64,000 bases of DNA from Rodentibacter trehalosifermentans (GCF_002000545.1 NZ_MLHL01000019.1:17523-81522); one strand, 5' to 3'; positions 11,763 to 21,456 are shown, numbered from the stretch's first letter. Translations and numbers: made by a program. Notes: generated by a model not told the origin, from the sequence alone.

Positions 11763-12200
11763 ATGTCAAAAGCAACGTTAAGTTTATTAGAGCTGGCCGG
11801 TGTAAAACCATATCAACCAAAAAAAAATGAAAAATACATGAATGAAAATCAGATTCTTCATTTTAAAAAAATCTTAACGGCTTGGCACGAACAAATCGTG
11901 GAAGAGGCTTCACGTACCGTTGCGCATATGCAGGATGAAGCGGCAAACTTTCCGGATCCGGCTGATCGTGCGACTCAGGAAGAGGAGTTCAGCCTAGAAT
12001 TACGCAACCGTGATCGCGAGCGTAAATTAATGAAAAAAATTGAATCTACATTGAAAAAACTAGATACCGATGATTTCGGTTACTGCGATTCCTGCGGCGA
12101 GGAAATCGGCATTCGTCGTTTGGAAGCCCGTCCAACGGCAGATTTGTGTATCGACTGTAAAACCCTTGCGGAAATTCGTGAAAAGCAAGTTGCCGGTTAA
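11763..12200 (+). CDS. dksA: RNA polymerase-binding transcription factor DksA
   Basis: Binds the RNA polymerase secondary channel and, with ppGpp, controls rRNA and amino-acid promoters. The 145-residue protein has the long coiled-coil (about residues 30-100) and the four-cysteine zinc finger CDSC...CIDC near its C terminus. An acidic pair at the coiled-coil tip (FPDPADRAT) matches the functional tip of the family. GGAGTGAG provides the ribosome site. It ends at a terminator made of paired uptake signals. Confidence 0.96.
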   Translation: MSKATLSLLELAGVKPYQPKKNEKYMNENQILHFKKILTAWHEQIVEEASRTVAHMQDEAANFPDPADRATQEEEFSLELRNRDRERKLMKKIESTLKKLDTDDFGYCDSCGEEIGIRRLEARPTADLCIDCKTLAEIREKQVAG

Positions 12201-12221
12201 TTTATTCTGTTAGAAAAAACG

Positions 12222-12251
12222 AAAGTGCGGTCAAAATTGACCGCACTTTTT
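12222..12251 (+). terminator. Terminator built from inverted uptake signals (dksA)
   Basis: Two uptake signal cores in opposite orientation form a stem of about 13 bp (12222-12234 with 12237-12249) with almost no loop, followed by a short T run. This is the well-known use of uptake signal pairs as terminators in Haemophilus. Confidence 0.85.
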
Positions 12252-12432
12252 GCATTTTTACGGCATTAGTAACAAATGAAATGCACAACAACCATCAAAA
12301 ATAAGTGGGAAATACTATATTTCTTGCAAAATAAAGAATAAAAATTAACCGTTTTGGATATATTTTTTATCCGATTGATTGATTTTAAAACTAAAATGCG
12401 CCGCCTTAATTTGTATTGACACAGGAGATTTT

Positions 12433-13824
12433 ATGAAAAAAACAGCAATTGCACTTGCATTAGGTGCATTAACCTTAACCAGTAGCAATCTTTATGCGAA
12501 AGCAGGCGATACGGTCGAGATTGCCGAACCCTTTAAAGCCACAATTTTAGTGGAAGGTTTAGAAAGCCCATGGGAAATGCTTTGGGGGAAAGATAACCAA
12601 ATTTGGGTGACAGAACGTCAAGGCAAAAACATTGCCAAAATCGATCCAAAAACCGGTAAACGTACTCCGCTTTATCATTTTGAAAATGTCGTCGCCGCTC
12701 CTCCGCATCAAGGCGTGTTAGGTATGGCATTTGACCCGGATTTCTTATCGGGCAAAGGCGAAAACTATCTTTATACTGCTTATACTTATGATGAAGGCGA
12801 TAAGAAATTCGCCCGTATTGTGCGTTTAACCTACGATCAAAAAGCAGACAAATTATCCAACGAAACCATTGTGATGGATAAAATTCCGGCAAGCAATGAC
12901 CACAACTCCGGTCGCTTACGCGTTGGGCCGGATGGCAAACTTTATTACACCATCGGTGACCAAGGTCATAACCAAGGCAAACACGTTGATAAACCAATTC
13001 AATCTCAAGATTTACCAACCGCAGAGCAAGTTGCTAATCATGACTATTCACTTTATGTCGGTAAAATCTTACGTTTAAATACCGATGGCTCAATTCCTGA
13101 AGATAACCCGGAATTAAATGGGGTGAAAAGCCACGTTTATGCTTATGGTTTCCGTAATACACAAGGTTTAGCCTTTGTCGGCGATAACTTATTTGCAGTA
13201 GAACACGGCCCATCTTCTGATGACGAATTAAACCGTATCGAAAAAGGCGGTAACTATGGCTGGCCAAATGTTGCCGGTTTCAAAGATGATTCAGGCTATG
13301 TGTATGCCAACTGGTCGGCAGCACCAAAAGAATTACAGGCGAAATTCAATCCGAATATCATTCCTGAAGGTGTACCGGTTCAACAAGAAAGTGAATTTAA
13401 AGCGGAAAACTTTAAAGCACCGCAAAAATCCTTCTTCACTGTGCCAAATGGTTACAACTATTCCGATGAAAACTGTGGCGATTTAGCTTTCTTATGCTGG
13501 CCTACAATTGCACCATCAAGCATTATTTACTATCCGAAAGACGGTAAAATCAAAGAGTGGCAAAACTCTCTTCTAATCACCACCTTGAAAAATGGTGCGA
13601 TTTACCGTGTAAATTTAGACGGTAAATCAGAGCAGGTGCAAGGCGATTTCAGCAAGCATTTCAAAACCAACAACCGCTATCGTAATGTGGTAATCGGCAA
13701 CGACACAGGTAAAATCTATGTGGCAACCGATGCGGTTGGTTACGGCATTGGTAAAGACCAAAAACCAAATACCGAAATGCAAAATAAAGGTGCAATTATT
13801 GTCTTTGAATACACCGGTAAATAA
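12433..13824 (+). CDS. gdhB: Soluble periplasmic PQQ-dependent glucose dehydrogenase
   Basis: Beta-propeller quinoprotein expected to oxidise aldoses to lactones with PQQ and pass electrons to the respiratory chain or dyes. The 463-residue product, from the ATG at 12433 with CAGGAGA upstream, has a clear signal peptide (cleaved near residue 22). It follows the Acinetobacter soluble GDH closely. It has His157 in DHNSGRL (the general base), Arg241-Asn242 in FRNTQG, the calcium-site region EHGPSSDDEL (about 257-266), NYGWPNVAG, and the late NNRYR arginines. It is much closer to sGDH than to the shorter E. coli YliI. No pqq biosynthesis gene is visible nearby; a PqqU-like receptor follows. Confidence 0.88.
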   Translation: MKKTAIALALGALTLTSSNLYAKAGDTVEIAEPFKATILVEGLESPWEMLWGKDNQIWVTERQGKNIAKIDPKTGKRTPLYHFENVVAAPPHQGVLGMAFDPDFLSGKGENYLYTAYTYDEGDKKFARIVRLTYDQKADKLSNETIVMDKIPASNDHNSGRLRVGPDGKLYYTIGDQGHNQGKHVDKPIQSQDLPTAEQVANHDYSLYVGKILRLNTDGSIPEDNPELNGVKSHVYAYGFRNTQGLAFVGDNLFAVEHGPSSDDELNRIEKGGNYGWPNVAGFKDDSGYVYANWSAAPKELQAKFNPNIIPEGVPVQQESEFKAENFKAPQKSFFTVPNGYNYSDENCGDLAFLCWPTIAPSSIIYYPKDGKIKEWQNSLLITTLKNGAIYRVNLDGKSEQVQGDFSKHFKTNNRYRNVVIGNDTGKIYVATDAVGYGIGKDQKPNTEMQNKGAIIVFEYTGK

Positions 13825-13853
13825 TCAACCCCATAAGGCATACTATTAAGGAT

Positions 13854-13886
13854 GTAGGTGCAAATATTATTGCACCTACTTTTTTT
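13854..13886 (+). terminator. Intrinsic terminator / attenuator between gdhB and pqqU
   Basis: A perfect 10-bp stem (GTAGGTGCAA at 13854-13863, TTGCACCTAC at 13870-13879) with loop ATATTA and seven T residues (13880-13886). The T run touches the GAGG ribosome site of the next gene, so the hairpin may limit or regulate read-through into the receptor gene. Confidence 0.9.
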
Positions 13887-13899
13887 GAGGAACACAAAA

Positions 13900-15954
13900 A
13901 TGAAAAAAACCGCATTAGCCTTACTTGTCGCCAATCTCCCTTTTATCGCTTCGGCACAAAGCGACAGTATGCAATTAGATGAAATAAAAGTGACCGCGAT
14001 TCGCAGCGAGATGAATCCATTCCAAAGCCCAGCTTCCATTGCAGTGGTAGAAGGAAAAGAGATTCAAGCCCAAAGCAAGATGAATGTGAATTTCAGCGAA
14101 GCGTTGCAAGGTATTCCCGGTTTGGTTGCCACCTCTCGTGATAACTATGCTCAAGATATCAACCTTTCCACCCGTGGTTCACGCACCAGTGTGCGCGGTG
14201 TGCGGATTTATGTGGACGGTATTCCTGCCACCATGCCGGACGGACAAGGCGTTACCACACATATTGATCTCAATTCTATTGGTCAAATTGAAGTGCTAAA
14301 AGGCCCTTTCTCTTCCCTTTATGGCAACTCGTCCGCCGGCACGATTTTGGTGAAATCGGAACAAGGCAAAAATCCACCGAGTATTGAAACCAGCGTAGAA
14401 GGCGGCAGCCATCGCACTTGGCATTATGGTTTGAAAGCCCAAGGGGGCGGCGATGGTAAATATGTGCCGGCTTATATGCTGAGCGTTAATCGTTTCTCTA
14501 CCACAGGTGATCGCAATCACAGTGCTGCCCGTAAAAATCAGGTTAATTTTAAACTGAATTGGGTAACGGAAAATAATGCGGAAGTGGCATTAACTTTTAA
14601 TCATTCCGATATTAAAGCACAAGATCCCGGTGCCTTAAGTTATGCCCAATGGAAAGAAAACCGAGATCAAGTAGCGAGCAATATAGAAAAATATAACGCA
14701 CGTAAACATGTGAAACAAAGCCAACTTGGACTCACTTACCGTCAGCAGATTAATGAAAAAAATCTTATTAACTTCACCGCTTACATGGGTGAGCGGAGAC
14801 TTGAGCAATATTTACCGATTCCACGCATTGTCCAAGCCCGTGCCGGTCACGCAGGTGGGGTAATTGATTTCGACCGTACTTATTTTGGTACCGATATTTA
14901 TTGGCAATATAAAGCCACAGAGAATTTCGATACCCTACTCGGCTTCGCTTTCGACTATATGCAAGATAAACGCAAAGGTTATGAAAACTTCCGAGGCACA
15001 GAAAACGGCGTGAAAGGCAATCTTCGTCGTGATGAGAAAAATAAAATCTTTAATATCGACCCTTATTTGCAAACCAACTGGGCCTTTGCGCAAGATTGGC
15101 TTTTCACCGGTGGTGTCCGCTATAGCTCTACCACCTTTAAATCCTCAGACCATTATTTAAGTAATGGCGATGACAGTGGCAGAAAACGTGATGGTAAATG
15201 GTTGCCGAGTGCGGGCATAAGCTGGCAAGGATTAGCCGATACCAATATTTACGCCTCATATAGCCGTGGTTTTGAAACCGGTACATTTTTAGAGATGAGT
15301 TATCGCCCTGACGGCGTGCCGGGTCTGAACTTCGACCTAGAACCGCTGACCAGTGATAACTACGAAATCGGTATTAAACGTGGCTTAGGCGATGGAATGC
15401 TCACTGCGGCACTTTTCCGTTCCGATACCAAAGATGATATTGTTTCCTATCGCACAGTTAATGGGCGTGCGACCTATCGCAATGCAGGTAAAACCCGTCG
15501 CCAAGGGGCGGAAATCGGCTGGCAAGGCAATGTATGGGAAGATTTAAAATTCACCTTAAGTTATACCTTCGTGGATGCACGCTTCCGTGAAACCGTCTCC
15601 ACAGCCATTCAACAAGGCAACCGCATTGCAGGCGTGGCGAAACACAACGCTTATGCGGCATTAGGCTGGCATGATAAATCCGGTTGGCGACTGGGCTCCG
15701 ATATCCGTTATAGCAGCAAAATTCAGGTGAATCACGCCAATACCGAATATGCCCCAAGCTATACTGTAGTCGGCACTTATGCGGGCTATTTATGGGAAAC
15801 GGGTAACTGGACAATCGATACCCATGCACGCATCAATAATCTCTTTAACAAGGACTACGCCAATGTGGTGATTAATGATGCCTACGGACGTTATTACGAA
15901 CCGGCATTAAAACGCAATTTTAGCCTTGGTATGAACATTAAATATCATTTCTAA
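13900..15954 (+). CDS. pqqU: TonB-dependent receptor, PqqU/YncD-like (probable PQQ importer)
   Basis: Outer-membrane TonB-gated beta-barrel of 684 residues with a signal peptide (ending near Ala19), a TonB-box-like region around LDEIKVTA, a plug domain (about 45-160) and a 22-strand-type barrel ending in KYHF with terminal Phe. Along its length it resembles E. coli YncD, now known as the PQQ transporter PqqU. Shared stretches include YVDGIPATMPDGQG, HAGGVI, NIDPYLQT, YKNAGKTRRQGAE-like and NGRYYEP-like C-terminal segments. The ATG at 13900 has GAGG upstream. Its position after a PQQ enzyme gene supports PQQ as substrate. An iron-complex substrate cannot be excluded. Confidence 0.85.
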   Translation: MKKTALALLVANLPFIASAQSDSMQLDEIKVTAIRSEMNPFQSPASIAVVEGKEIQAQSKMNVNFSEALQGIPGLVATSRDNYAQDINLSTRGSRTSVRGVRIYVDGIPATMPDGQGVTTHIDLNSIGQIEVLKGPFSSLYGNSSAGTILVKSEQGKNPPSIETSVEGGSHRTWHYGLKAQGGGDGKYVPAYMLSVNRFSTTGDRNHSAARKNQVNFKLNWVTENNAEVALTFNHSDIKAQDPGALSYAQWKENRDQVASNIEKYNARKHVKQSQLGLTYRQQINEKNLINFTAYMGERRLEQYLPIPRIVQARAGHAGGVIDFDRTYFGTDIYWQYKATENFDTLLGFAFDYMQDKRKGYENFRGTENGVKGNLRRDEKNKIFNIDPYLQTNWAFAQDWLFTGGVRYSSTTFKSSDHYLSNGDDSGRKRDGKWLPSAGISWQGLADTNIYASYSRGFETGTFLEMSYRPDGVPGLNFDLEPLTSDNYEIGIKRGLGDGMLTAALFRSDTKDDIVSYRTVNGRATYRNAGKTRRQGAEIGWQGNVWEDLKFTLSYTFVDARFRETVSTAIQQGNRIAGVAKHNAYAALGWHDKSGWRLGSDIRYSSKIQVNHANTEYAPSYTVVGTYAGYLWETGNWTIDTHARINNLFNKDYANVVINDAYGRYYEPALKRNFSLGMNIKYHF

Positions 15955-16126
15955 TCCCTAAATGGGATAAAGTGCGGTTGAATTTTGACGCATTTTCGAT
16001 ATTATGTAGCGTTTTCTTGAAAAGGGAAAAAGAGGGTGTGATAAACACCCTCTATAAATAACAATGATGTCATTCACCCAAAAGGCACCATGTGGTGTCT
16101 TAAACCATGAATAAACGGAGTTCGCT

Positions 16127-17596
16127 ATTCTTACTTATATTAAAAATTTGTTTGGTAAAAAGAAAAAAAAACTTTCACAAAATAGCGCAAAACAATCGAA
16201 CCAAACAAAGGCTCATTCTAGACGAGTTGAGCATTCAACCCCATCACGAAACCCCAAAAACAGCCAAGCCAATCACACGCATAAGGGGGGGATTAAAGCC
16301 TCACAGTTTGGCATTCATCCCCGAATGTTTAGCCGTCATGCCTTGACTGTTGTCGAAAAATTACAACGCCAAGGGTTTGAAGCCTATATTGTGGGTGGGT
16401 GTATTCGTGATCTGTTGCTTGGTAAACAGCCAAAAGATTTTGATGTCGCCACCAATGCCCGACCGGAACAAATTCAAAAAATCTTCCAACGCCAATGTCG
16501 TTTGGTTGGTCGTCGTTTTCGTTTGGCGCATATTATGTTTGGTCGGGATATTATCGAAGTTGCCACCTTCCGTGCCGGCCATAACGATGCCCGTAGCGAA
16601 CATCAAGCCAAACAAAATGATGCCGGTATGCTCTTACGGGATAATGTCTATGGCACGGTTGAACAGGATGCCGAACGCCGTGATTTCACTATCAATGCCC
16701 TTTATTACAATCCACAAGATAATACCCTAAGGGATGATTTCAACGGCATTGCCGATCTCAAAGCCGGTAAATTACGTTTAATTGGCGATCCCGTTACCCG
16801 TTATCAGGAAGATCCGGTACGCATGTTACGCGCCATTCGATTTATGGCGAAATTAGAGATGTTCCTTGAAAAAAGCAGTGAACAGCCTATTTATGACTTA
16901 GCCGATTTACTGAAAAACATTCCGCCTGCCCGCCTTTTTGATGAAAGTTTGAAATTATTACAAGCGGGTTATGGGGTAACAACCTATCGTTTATTGCGTC
17001 AATATGGTTTATTTGAACCCCTCTTCCCTAGCCTTACCCCTTTCTTTACGGAGAAAGAGGATAGCTTCGCGGAGCGTATGATCCTCACCGCACTCACCTC
17101 AACCGATGAACGAATTGCCGATAAATTGCCTATTAACCCGGCGTTTTTATTTGCCGCATTTTTTTGGTATCCGCTGCGTGAAAAAGTAGAAATATTAAAA
17201 AATGAAGGGGGGCTAAACAATCACGATGCCTATGCCCTTGCCGGAAATGAAATTTTAGACCTGTTCTGTCGCACTTTAGCCGCACCACGTCGCCATACAG
17301 CAGTGATCCGTGATATTTGGTTCTTACAATTACAGTTATTGAAACGCACCGGTTCAGCACCGATGCGTACAATGGAACACCCCAAATTTCGTGCGGCCTT
17401 TGATTTATTGATGATGCGGGCTGAAATTGAGGGGGGCGAAACCGTTGAGCTTGCCAAATGGTGGCATGAGTATCAATTTAGCAATGGTGAGCAACGTCAT
17501 CAACTTGTTCAAGAACAACAGCGTTTACATCCAAAACCAAAGAAAAAATATTTTCGTCCCCGTAAACGCCGTCGTTCAAACGCCCAAGCCTCATAG
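16127..17596 (+). CDS. pcnB: Poly(A) polymerase I, probable AUU start
   Basis: Adds poly(A) tails that mark RNAs for decay. The nucleotidyltransferase head has VGGCIRDLLLG and the KDFDVATN catalytic aspartates (about residues 85-110), then the RNA-binding neck and a Lys/Arg-rich C-terminal tail. The frame has no ATG before the conserved domain. A TTG is at 16148, but ATT at 16127 sits six bases after GGAG (16117-16120) and gives an N terminus resembling Haemophilus PcnB. E. coli pcnB is known to use AUU. The product is 489 residues if this start is right. Followed 11 bp later by folK. Confidence 0.93.
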   Translation: MLTYIKNLFGKKKKKLSQNSAKQSNQTKAHSRRVEHSTPSRNPKNSQANHTHKGGIKASQFGIHPRMFSRHALTVVEKLQRQGFEAYIVGGCIRDLLLGKQPKDFDVATNARPEQIQKIFQRQCRLVGRRFRLAHIMFGRDIIEVATFRAGHNDARSEHQAKQNDAGMLLRDNVYGTVEQDAERRDFTINALYYNPQDNTLRDDFNGIADLKAGKLRLIGDPVTRYQEDPVRMLRAIRFMAKLEMFLEKSSEQPIYDLADLLKNIPPARLFDESLKLLQAGYGVTTYRLLRQYGLFEPLFPSLTPFFTEKEDSFAERMILTALTSTDERIADKLPINPAFLFAAFFWYPLREKVEILKNEGGLNNHDAYALAGNEILDLFCRTLAAPRRHTAVIRDIWFLQLQLLKRTGSAPMRTMEHPKFRAAFDLLMMRAEIEGGETVELAKWWHEYQFSNGEQRHQLVQEQQRLHPKPKKKYFRPRKRRRSNAQAS

Positions 17597-17607
17597 GAAG
17601 CGAAATA

Positions 17608-18084
17608 ATGATAACCGCTTATATCGCCTTGGGGAGTAATTTAAACACCCCCATTGAACAACTCAACAGTGCATTGAACGCCATAGAAAATTTACCGCAA
17701 ACCCGACTTCTTGCGGTGAGTGGTTTCTATCAAAGCAAACCCCTTGGGCCGCAAGATCAACCGGATTATGTGAATGCCGTGGCAAAAATTGAAACAACAT
17801 TAGCCCCTTTACCCTTGCTGGATGAATTACAACGTATTGAAAAGGCGCAAGGCCGTGTGCGTTTGCGCCGTTGGGGAGAACGCACACTGGATTTGGATAT
17901 TTTGCTTTATAGCAACGAAATTATTCAAAGTGAACGTTTAACCGTTCCCCACTACGACATGAATAATCGGGAATTTGTGATTGTGCCCTTGGCTGAAATC
18001 GCACCGGATTTAATGTTGCCAAGCGGTATAAAATTAGCGGAATTAGCAAAAAATTTTGCCCATCACAAAATGAAAAAAATCTAA
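17608..18084 (+). CDS. folK: HPPK, 6-hydroxymethyl-dihydropterin pyrophosphokinase
   Basis: Transfers pyrophosphate from ATP to the pterin in folate synthesis. The 158-residue protein has the N-terminal ALGSNL motif, the RWGERTLDLDILLY substrate- and metal-binding segment (about 90-103), and the HYDMNNREFVIVPL segment, all hallmarks of HPPK. It follows pcnB by 11 bp, the same pairing as in E. coli, and ends at a bidirectional terminator. Confidence 0.96.
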   Translation: MITAYIALGSNLNTPIEQLNSALNAIENLPQTRLLAVSGFYQSKPLGPQDQPDYVNAVAKIETTLAPLPLLDELQRIEKAQGRVRLRRWGERTLDLDILLYSNEIIQSERLTVPHYDMNNREFVIVPLAEIAPDLMLPSGIKLAELAKNFAHHKMKKI

Positions 18085-18086
18085 AA

Positions 18087-18126
18087 AAATAACCGCACTT
18101 TAATCAACTAAAGTGCGGTTATTTTT
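18087..18126. terminator. Bidirectional terminator of paired uptake signals (folK / yeeX)
   Basis: Inverted uptake signals form a long stem (about 18087-18102 with 18109-18124; loop ATCAAC) with A run on one side and T run on the other. It separates the convergent folK and yeeX genes and can serve both. Confidence 0.88.
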
Positions 18127-18136
18127 ATCAAACTTT

Positions 18137-18490
18137 TTACGCCGTGATTTTACTGGATTTTTTCGCTAACTCGGCATGTGCTTTCTTCTGTTCTTTCATT
18201 TTCGCACTGGTTTCACGACGCTGTGCTGAAAGTTCTGCACTACGAATCGTATAATCATCGACCCGCGCTTCATAATCATCCCGCATGTTTTCGATAATTG
18301 CACGCACATCATCAATATCCATATCGTCACGAATATATTGGTTTAAATTATCAAGTAATAACACCCGTTTTTGGTTATCACGAATTTTACGGCTGATGTC
18401 TTCAATATCACGTTTTAGCTTATTTTTTAAACGATACATACGCACATATTCCAACACTTCTTGAAAGGATTGTTTGTTGACGGTTTCCAT
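18137..18490 (-). CDS. yeeX: DUF496 protein YeeX
   Basis: A 117-residue, highly charged, largely coiled-coil protein of the YeeX/UPF0265 family. Shared family stretches include [16 protein letters not shown], and YEARVDDY. Its biochemical role is not established. I chose the ATG ending at 18490 because GGGAGAG lies just upstream and the N terminus then matches E. coli YeeX; the frame is open about 20 codons further. It stands alone, convergent with folK and divergent from serC. Confidence 0.9.
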   Translation of the reverse strand: METVNKQSFQEVLEYVRMYRLKNKLKRDIEDISRKIRDNQKRVLLLDNLNQYIRDDMDIDDVRAIIENMRDDYEARVDDYTIRSAELSAQRRETSAKMKEQKKAHAELAKKSSKITA

Positions 18491-18677
18491 AATGGCTCTC
18501 CCTATTGACAAAATAACGCCCCGTAATTTAGCTTTTTTTTCCCTTGTCGTCAAAACCTTAAATTTAAATTTTGTGGCTTATGTCAAAAAAAGCTCGGATT
18601 TTTCTAAAAACCGTTGATTATCCGCTTTTCTAGTGATAAAACGTAGCGCGTTATTCTCTAAAAATAAGGAAAGCACA

Positions 18678-19763
18678 ATGTCTCAAGTTTTCAATTTCAG
18701 TGCCGGTCCGGCTATGATTTTTCCCGAAGTATTACAAAAAGCCCAAGCGGAACTCACTAACTGGTTAGGGCAAGGCGTTTCTGTGATGGAAGTCAGCCAC
18801 CGTGGCAAATATTTTATGGAACTTATCACAGAAGCGGAAAAAGATCTGCGCGAGATCTATCAAATTCCCGATAACTACCGTGTGCTCTTTTTGCAAGGCG
18901 GTGCCCGGGGTCAATTTGCCGCATTGCCGATGAATCTTATCGGCAAAAAAGGAAAAGCCCTTTATTTAAACAGCGGACATTGGTCTGCCACCGCGGCAAA
19001 AGAGGCCCGTAATTTTACAGAAATAGATGAAATTAGCATTGTGGAAAATGGCGATAAGACACGCATTACCCGCTTAGATTTCAGTGATATTGCCGATCAG
19101 TACGATTATGTCCACTACTGCCCTAATGAAACCATCAGCGGTGTAGAAATTTTTGATCTGCCAAATGTGGGTAATGCCGTTTTAGTCGCCGATATGTCAT
19201 CGAATATCCTTTCTCGCGAAATCGATATAAGCAAATTTGGGGTCATTTATGCCGGTGCACAAAAAAACCTTGGCCCTGCCGGTATTACATTGGTGATTAT
19301 TCGTGATGATTTAATCGGCAATGCCCGCAAAGAAACCCCTTCCATTTGGAACTATGCAATACAACGGGATGCGGATTCTATGATTAACACCCCGCCGACT
19401 TTTGCGTGGTATCTCTGCTCGCTGGTGTTCAAACACCTTAAAGCTATCGGTGGGTTAAAAGTGATTGCAGAACGTAATACCCGTAAAGCGCAACGTCTTT
19501 ATGATTACATTGATGAAAGCCGGCTTTACCGCAATGTAGTGGCAAAAGAAAATCGTTCAACGATGAATGTGACTTTTGTGACCGGCAATCCTGAATTAGA
19601 CGCCAAATTCGTTGAAAAAGCCACCGCAGCCGGTCTACAAGCTTTAAAAGGTCATAAAGTGCTGGGGGGAATGCGGGCGTCTATCTATAATGCGATGCCT
19701 TTGGAAGGCGTGGAAGCACTCATCGACTTTATGAAAAAATTTGAAGCGGAAAATCTCGCCTAA
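18678..19763 (+). CDS. serC: Phosphoserine aminotransferase
   Basis: PLP enzyme of serine biosynthesis that also acts in pyridoxine synthesis. The 361-residue product starts MSQVFNFSAGPAM, the usual SerC N terminus, and has the PLP lysine in GAQKNLGPAG (about residues 194-203). The ATG at 18678 has AAGGAAAG upstream; an earlier start in the same frame gives only unrelated sequence. Followed by hisC, as in Haemophilus. Confidence 0.96.
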   Translation: MSQVFNFSAGPAMIFPEVLQKAQAELTNWLGQGVSVMEVSHRGKYFMELITEAEKDLREIYQIPDNYRVLFLQGGARGQFAALPMNLIGKKGKALYLNSGHWSATAAKEARNFTEIDEISIVENGDKTRITRLDFSDIADQYDYVHYCPNETISGVEIFDLPNVGNAVLVADMSSNILSREIDISKFGVIYAGAQKNLGPAGITLVIIRDDLIGNARKETPSIWNYAIQRDADSMINTPPTFAWYLCSLVFKHLKAIGGLKVIAERNTRKAQRLYDYIDESRLYRNVVAKENRSTMNVTFVTGNPELDAKFVEKATAAGLQALKGHKVLGGMRASIYNAMPLEGVEALIDFMKKFEAENLA

Positions 19764-19834
19764 AGTGCGTGAAACCGCCCTAAATTTAACCCTCAATATT
19801 GAGACGCCCATTTATCTTTAATGAATGTAACACT

Positions 19835-20944
19835 ATGCAATATATTACTATCGCTAATCAAGGCGTAAAATCCCTTTCCCCCTATCAAGCGGGTAAACCT
19901 ATTGAAGAACTTGAACGTGAACTCGGTATTAGCAATATCGTTAAACTCGCTTCTAACGAGAATCCCTTTGGATTTCCCGACAGTGCCAAACAAGCCATTA
20001 TCAATCAATTGGAGAACCTCACCCGCTATCCCGATGCCAATGGTTTTGAACTGAAACAAGCCATTGCTAAAAAGTTTGGCGTTCAGCCTAATCAAATTAC
20101 ACTGGGTAATGGCTCAAATGATTTACTTGAACTCTTCGCACATACCTTTGCCGGTGAAAGAGATGAAATCATTTATTCACAATATGCCTTTATCGTTTAT
20201 CCTCTTGTGACCAAGGCAATTAATGCTATCGCAAAAGAAGTGCCGGCAAAAAACTGGGGCCATCATTTAGCGGGATTTTTGACCGCACTTTCCGATAAAA
20301 CCAAACTGATTTTTATCGCCAATCCCAATAACCCCACAGGTAATTTCTTAACCGAACAAGAAATTGATGATTTTCTTGCAAAAGTGCCTGAAAAAGTGAT
20401 TGTGGTGTTAGATGAGGCCTATACGGAATTCACCCTTCCTGAAGAACGGCTCGATTCTTTTGGTTTATTGAAAAAATATCCTAATCTCATTATTTCCCGC
20501 TCTCTCTCGAAAGCCTATGGACTTGCCGGTTTACGCATTGGCTATGCGGTGTCTAATCCTGAAATTGCCGATTTATTAAACCGTGTTCGCCAACCCTTTA
20601 ACTGTAACAGTTTGGCTCTCGCCTCCGCCATTGCGGTGATGAATGACGATACCTTCATTGAAAAGGTAGCAGAAAATAACCGTGTTGAAATGGCACGCTA
20701 CGAACAATTCTGCCACCAATACGGACTGGATTATATTCCTTCAAAAGGCAATTTCATTACTATCGACTTCAAACAGCCTGCTCAACCTATTTATGAAGCA
20801 TTATTGCGAAAAGGCGTGATTGTTCGCCCGATTGCAGGCTATGGTATGCCTAATCATTTACGCATTAGTATTGGTTTACCACAAGAAAATGACAAATTTT
20901 TTACTGCACTGATTCAAGTGCTAAATTTAACTCAAACTGACTAG
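19835..20944 (+). CDS. hisC: Histidinol-phosphate aminotransferase
   Basis: PLP aminotransferase of fold type I acting in histidine synthesis; in some species it also transaminates aromatic keto acids. The 369-residue product has [10 protein letters not shown] near residue 37, ANPNNPTGN (about 165-173), and the PLP-lysine region [14 protein letters not shown] near 225-238. ATG at 19835 is chosen over an in-frame TTG at 19799 because the N terminus then matches Haemophilus HisC. No other his genes are present here, so this is the dispersed HisC copy type. Confidence 0.94.
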   Translation: MQYITIANQGVKSLSPYQAGKPIEELERELGISNIVKLASNENPFGFPDSAKQAIINQLENLTRYPDANGFELKQAIAKKFGVQPNQITLGNGSNDLLELFAHTFAGERDEIIYSQYAFIVYPLVTKAINAIAKEVPAKNWGHHLAGFLTALSDKTKLIFIANPNNPTGNFLTEQEIDDFLAKVPEKVIVVLDEAYTEFTLPEERLDSFGLLKKYPNLIISRSLSKAYGLAGLRIGYAVSNPEIADLLNRVRQPFNCNSLALASAIAVMNDDTFIEKVAENNRVEMARYEQFCHQYGLDYIPSKGNFITIDFKQPAQPIYEALLRKGVIVRPIAGYGMPNHLRISIGLPQENDKFFTALIQVLNLTQTD

Positions 20945-20951
20945 GGGCTTT

Positions 20952-21449
20952 ATGAACAAAGTAACCATGATGGGTAACCCCATTGAAATTAAAGGTGATT
21001 TTCCACAAAAAGGGGAAACGCTTGAAAACCTCACCTTCACCAACAAAGACTTAGCCGATGTTGGCTTAGAAGCTTTTGCCGGCAAACGCAAAGTACTCAA
21101 TATTTTTCCAAGTATTGATACCGGCGTTTGTGCCACCTCTGTTCGTGTATTTAACCAACGTGCGGCAAATTTAGAAAATACCGTGGTCTTGTGCATTTCA
21201 GCGGATCTCCCTTTTGCACAAGCCCGTTTCTGCGGGGCTGAAGGCATTGAAAACGTGCAAACCTTATCCACTTTCCGCCATAAAGAAATCCACGAAAAAC
21301 TCGGCGTGGATATAAAAACAGGTCCAATCGCAGGGCTAACGGCACGTTCCGTGATTGTGTTGGACGAAAACAATCAAGTGCTACACAGTGAATTGGTTTC
21401 TGAAGTTAAAAACGAACCGAATTATGATGCGGCCATTGCGGTATTATAA
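20952..21449 (+). CDS. tpx: Thiol peroxidase
   Basis: Atypical 2-Cys peroxiredoxin that reduces lipid and alkyl peroxides using thioredoxin. The 165-residue protein has the peroxidatic Cys in [13 protein letters not shown] (about residue 60) and the resolving Cys in the [12 protein letters not shown] segment (about residue 94). It begins 7 bp after hisC with a GGGG ribosome site. Convergent with serS across a paired uptake-signal terminator. Confidence 0.96.
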   Translation: MNKVTMMGNPIEIKGDFPQKGETLENLTFTNKDLADVGLEAFAGKRKVLNIFPSIDTGVCATSVRVFNQRAANLENTVVLCISADLPFAQARFCGAEGIENVQTLSTFRHKEIHEKLGVDIKTGPIAGLTARSVIVLDENNQVLHSELVSEVKNEPNYDAAIAVL

Positions 21450-21456
21450 GTAACAA

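Noticed and set aside
12533..13018. 161-codon minus-strand frame within gdhB
   Set aside because: It is antisense to a well-conserved enzyme, has no plausible start context, and its translation resembles no protein family.
16107..16346. 79-codon frame starting with ATG upstream of pcnB
   Set aside because: It overlaps pcnB in another frame and its sequence has no recognisable character; listed only as a possible competitor for initiation.
19799..19834. Upstream TTG start for hisC
   Set aside because: The extra 12 codons are not conserved, and MQYI at 19835 matches Haemophilus HisC.
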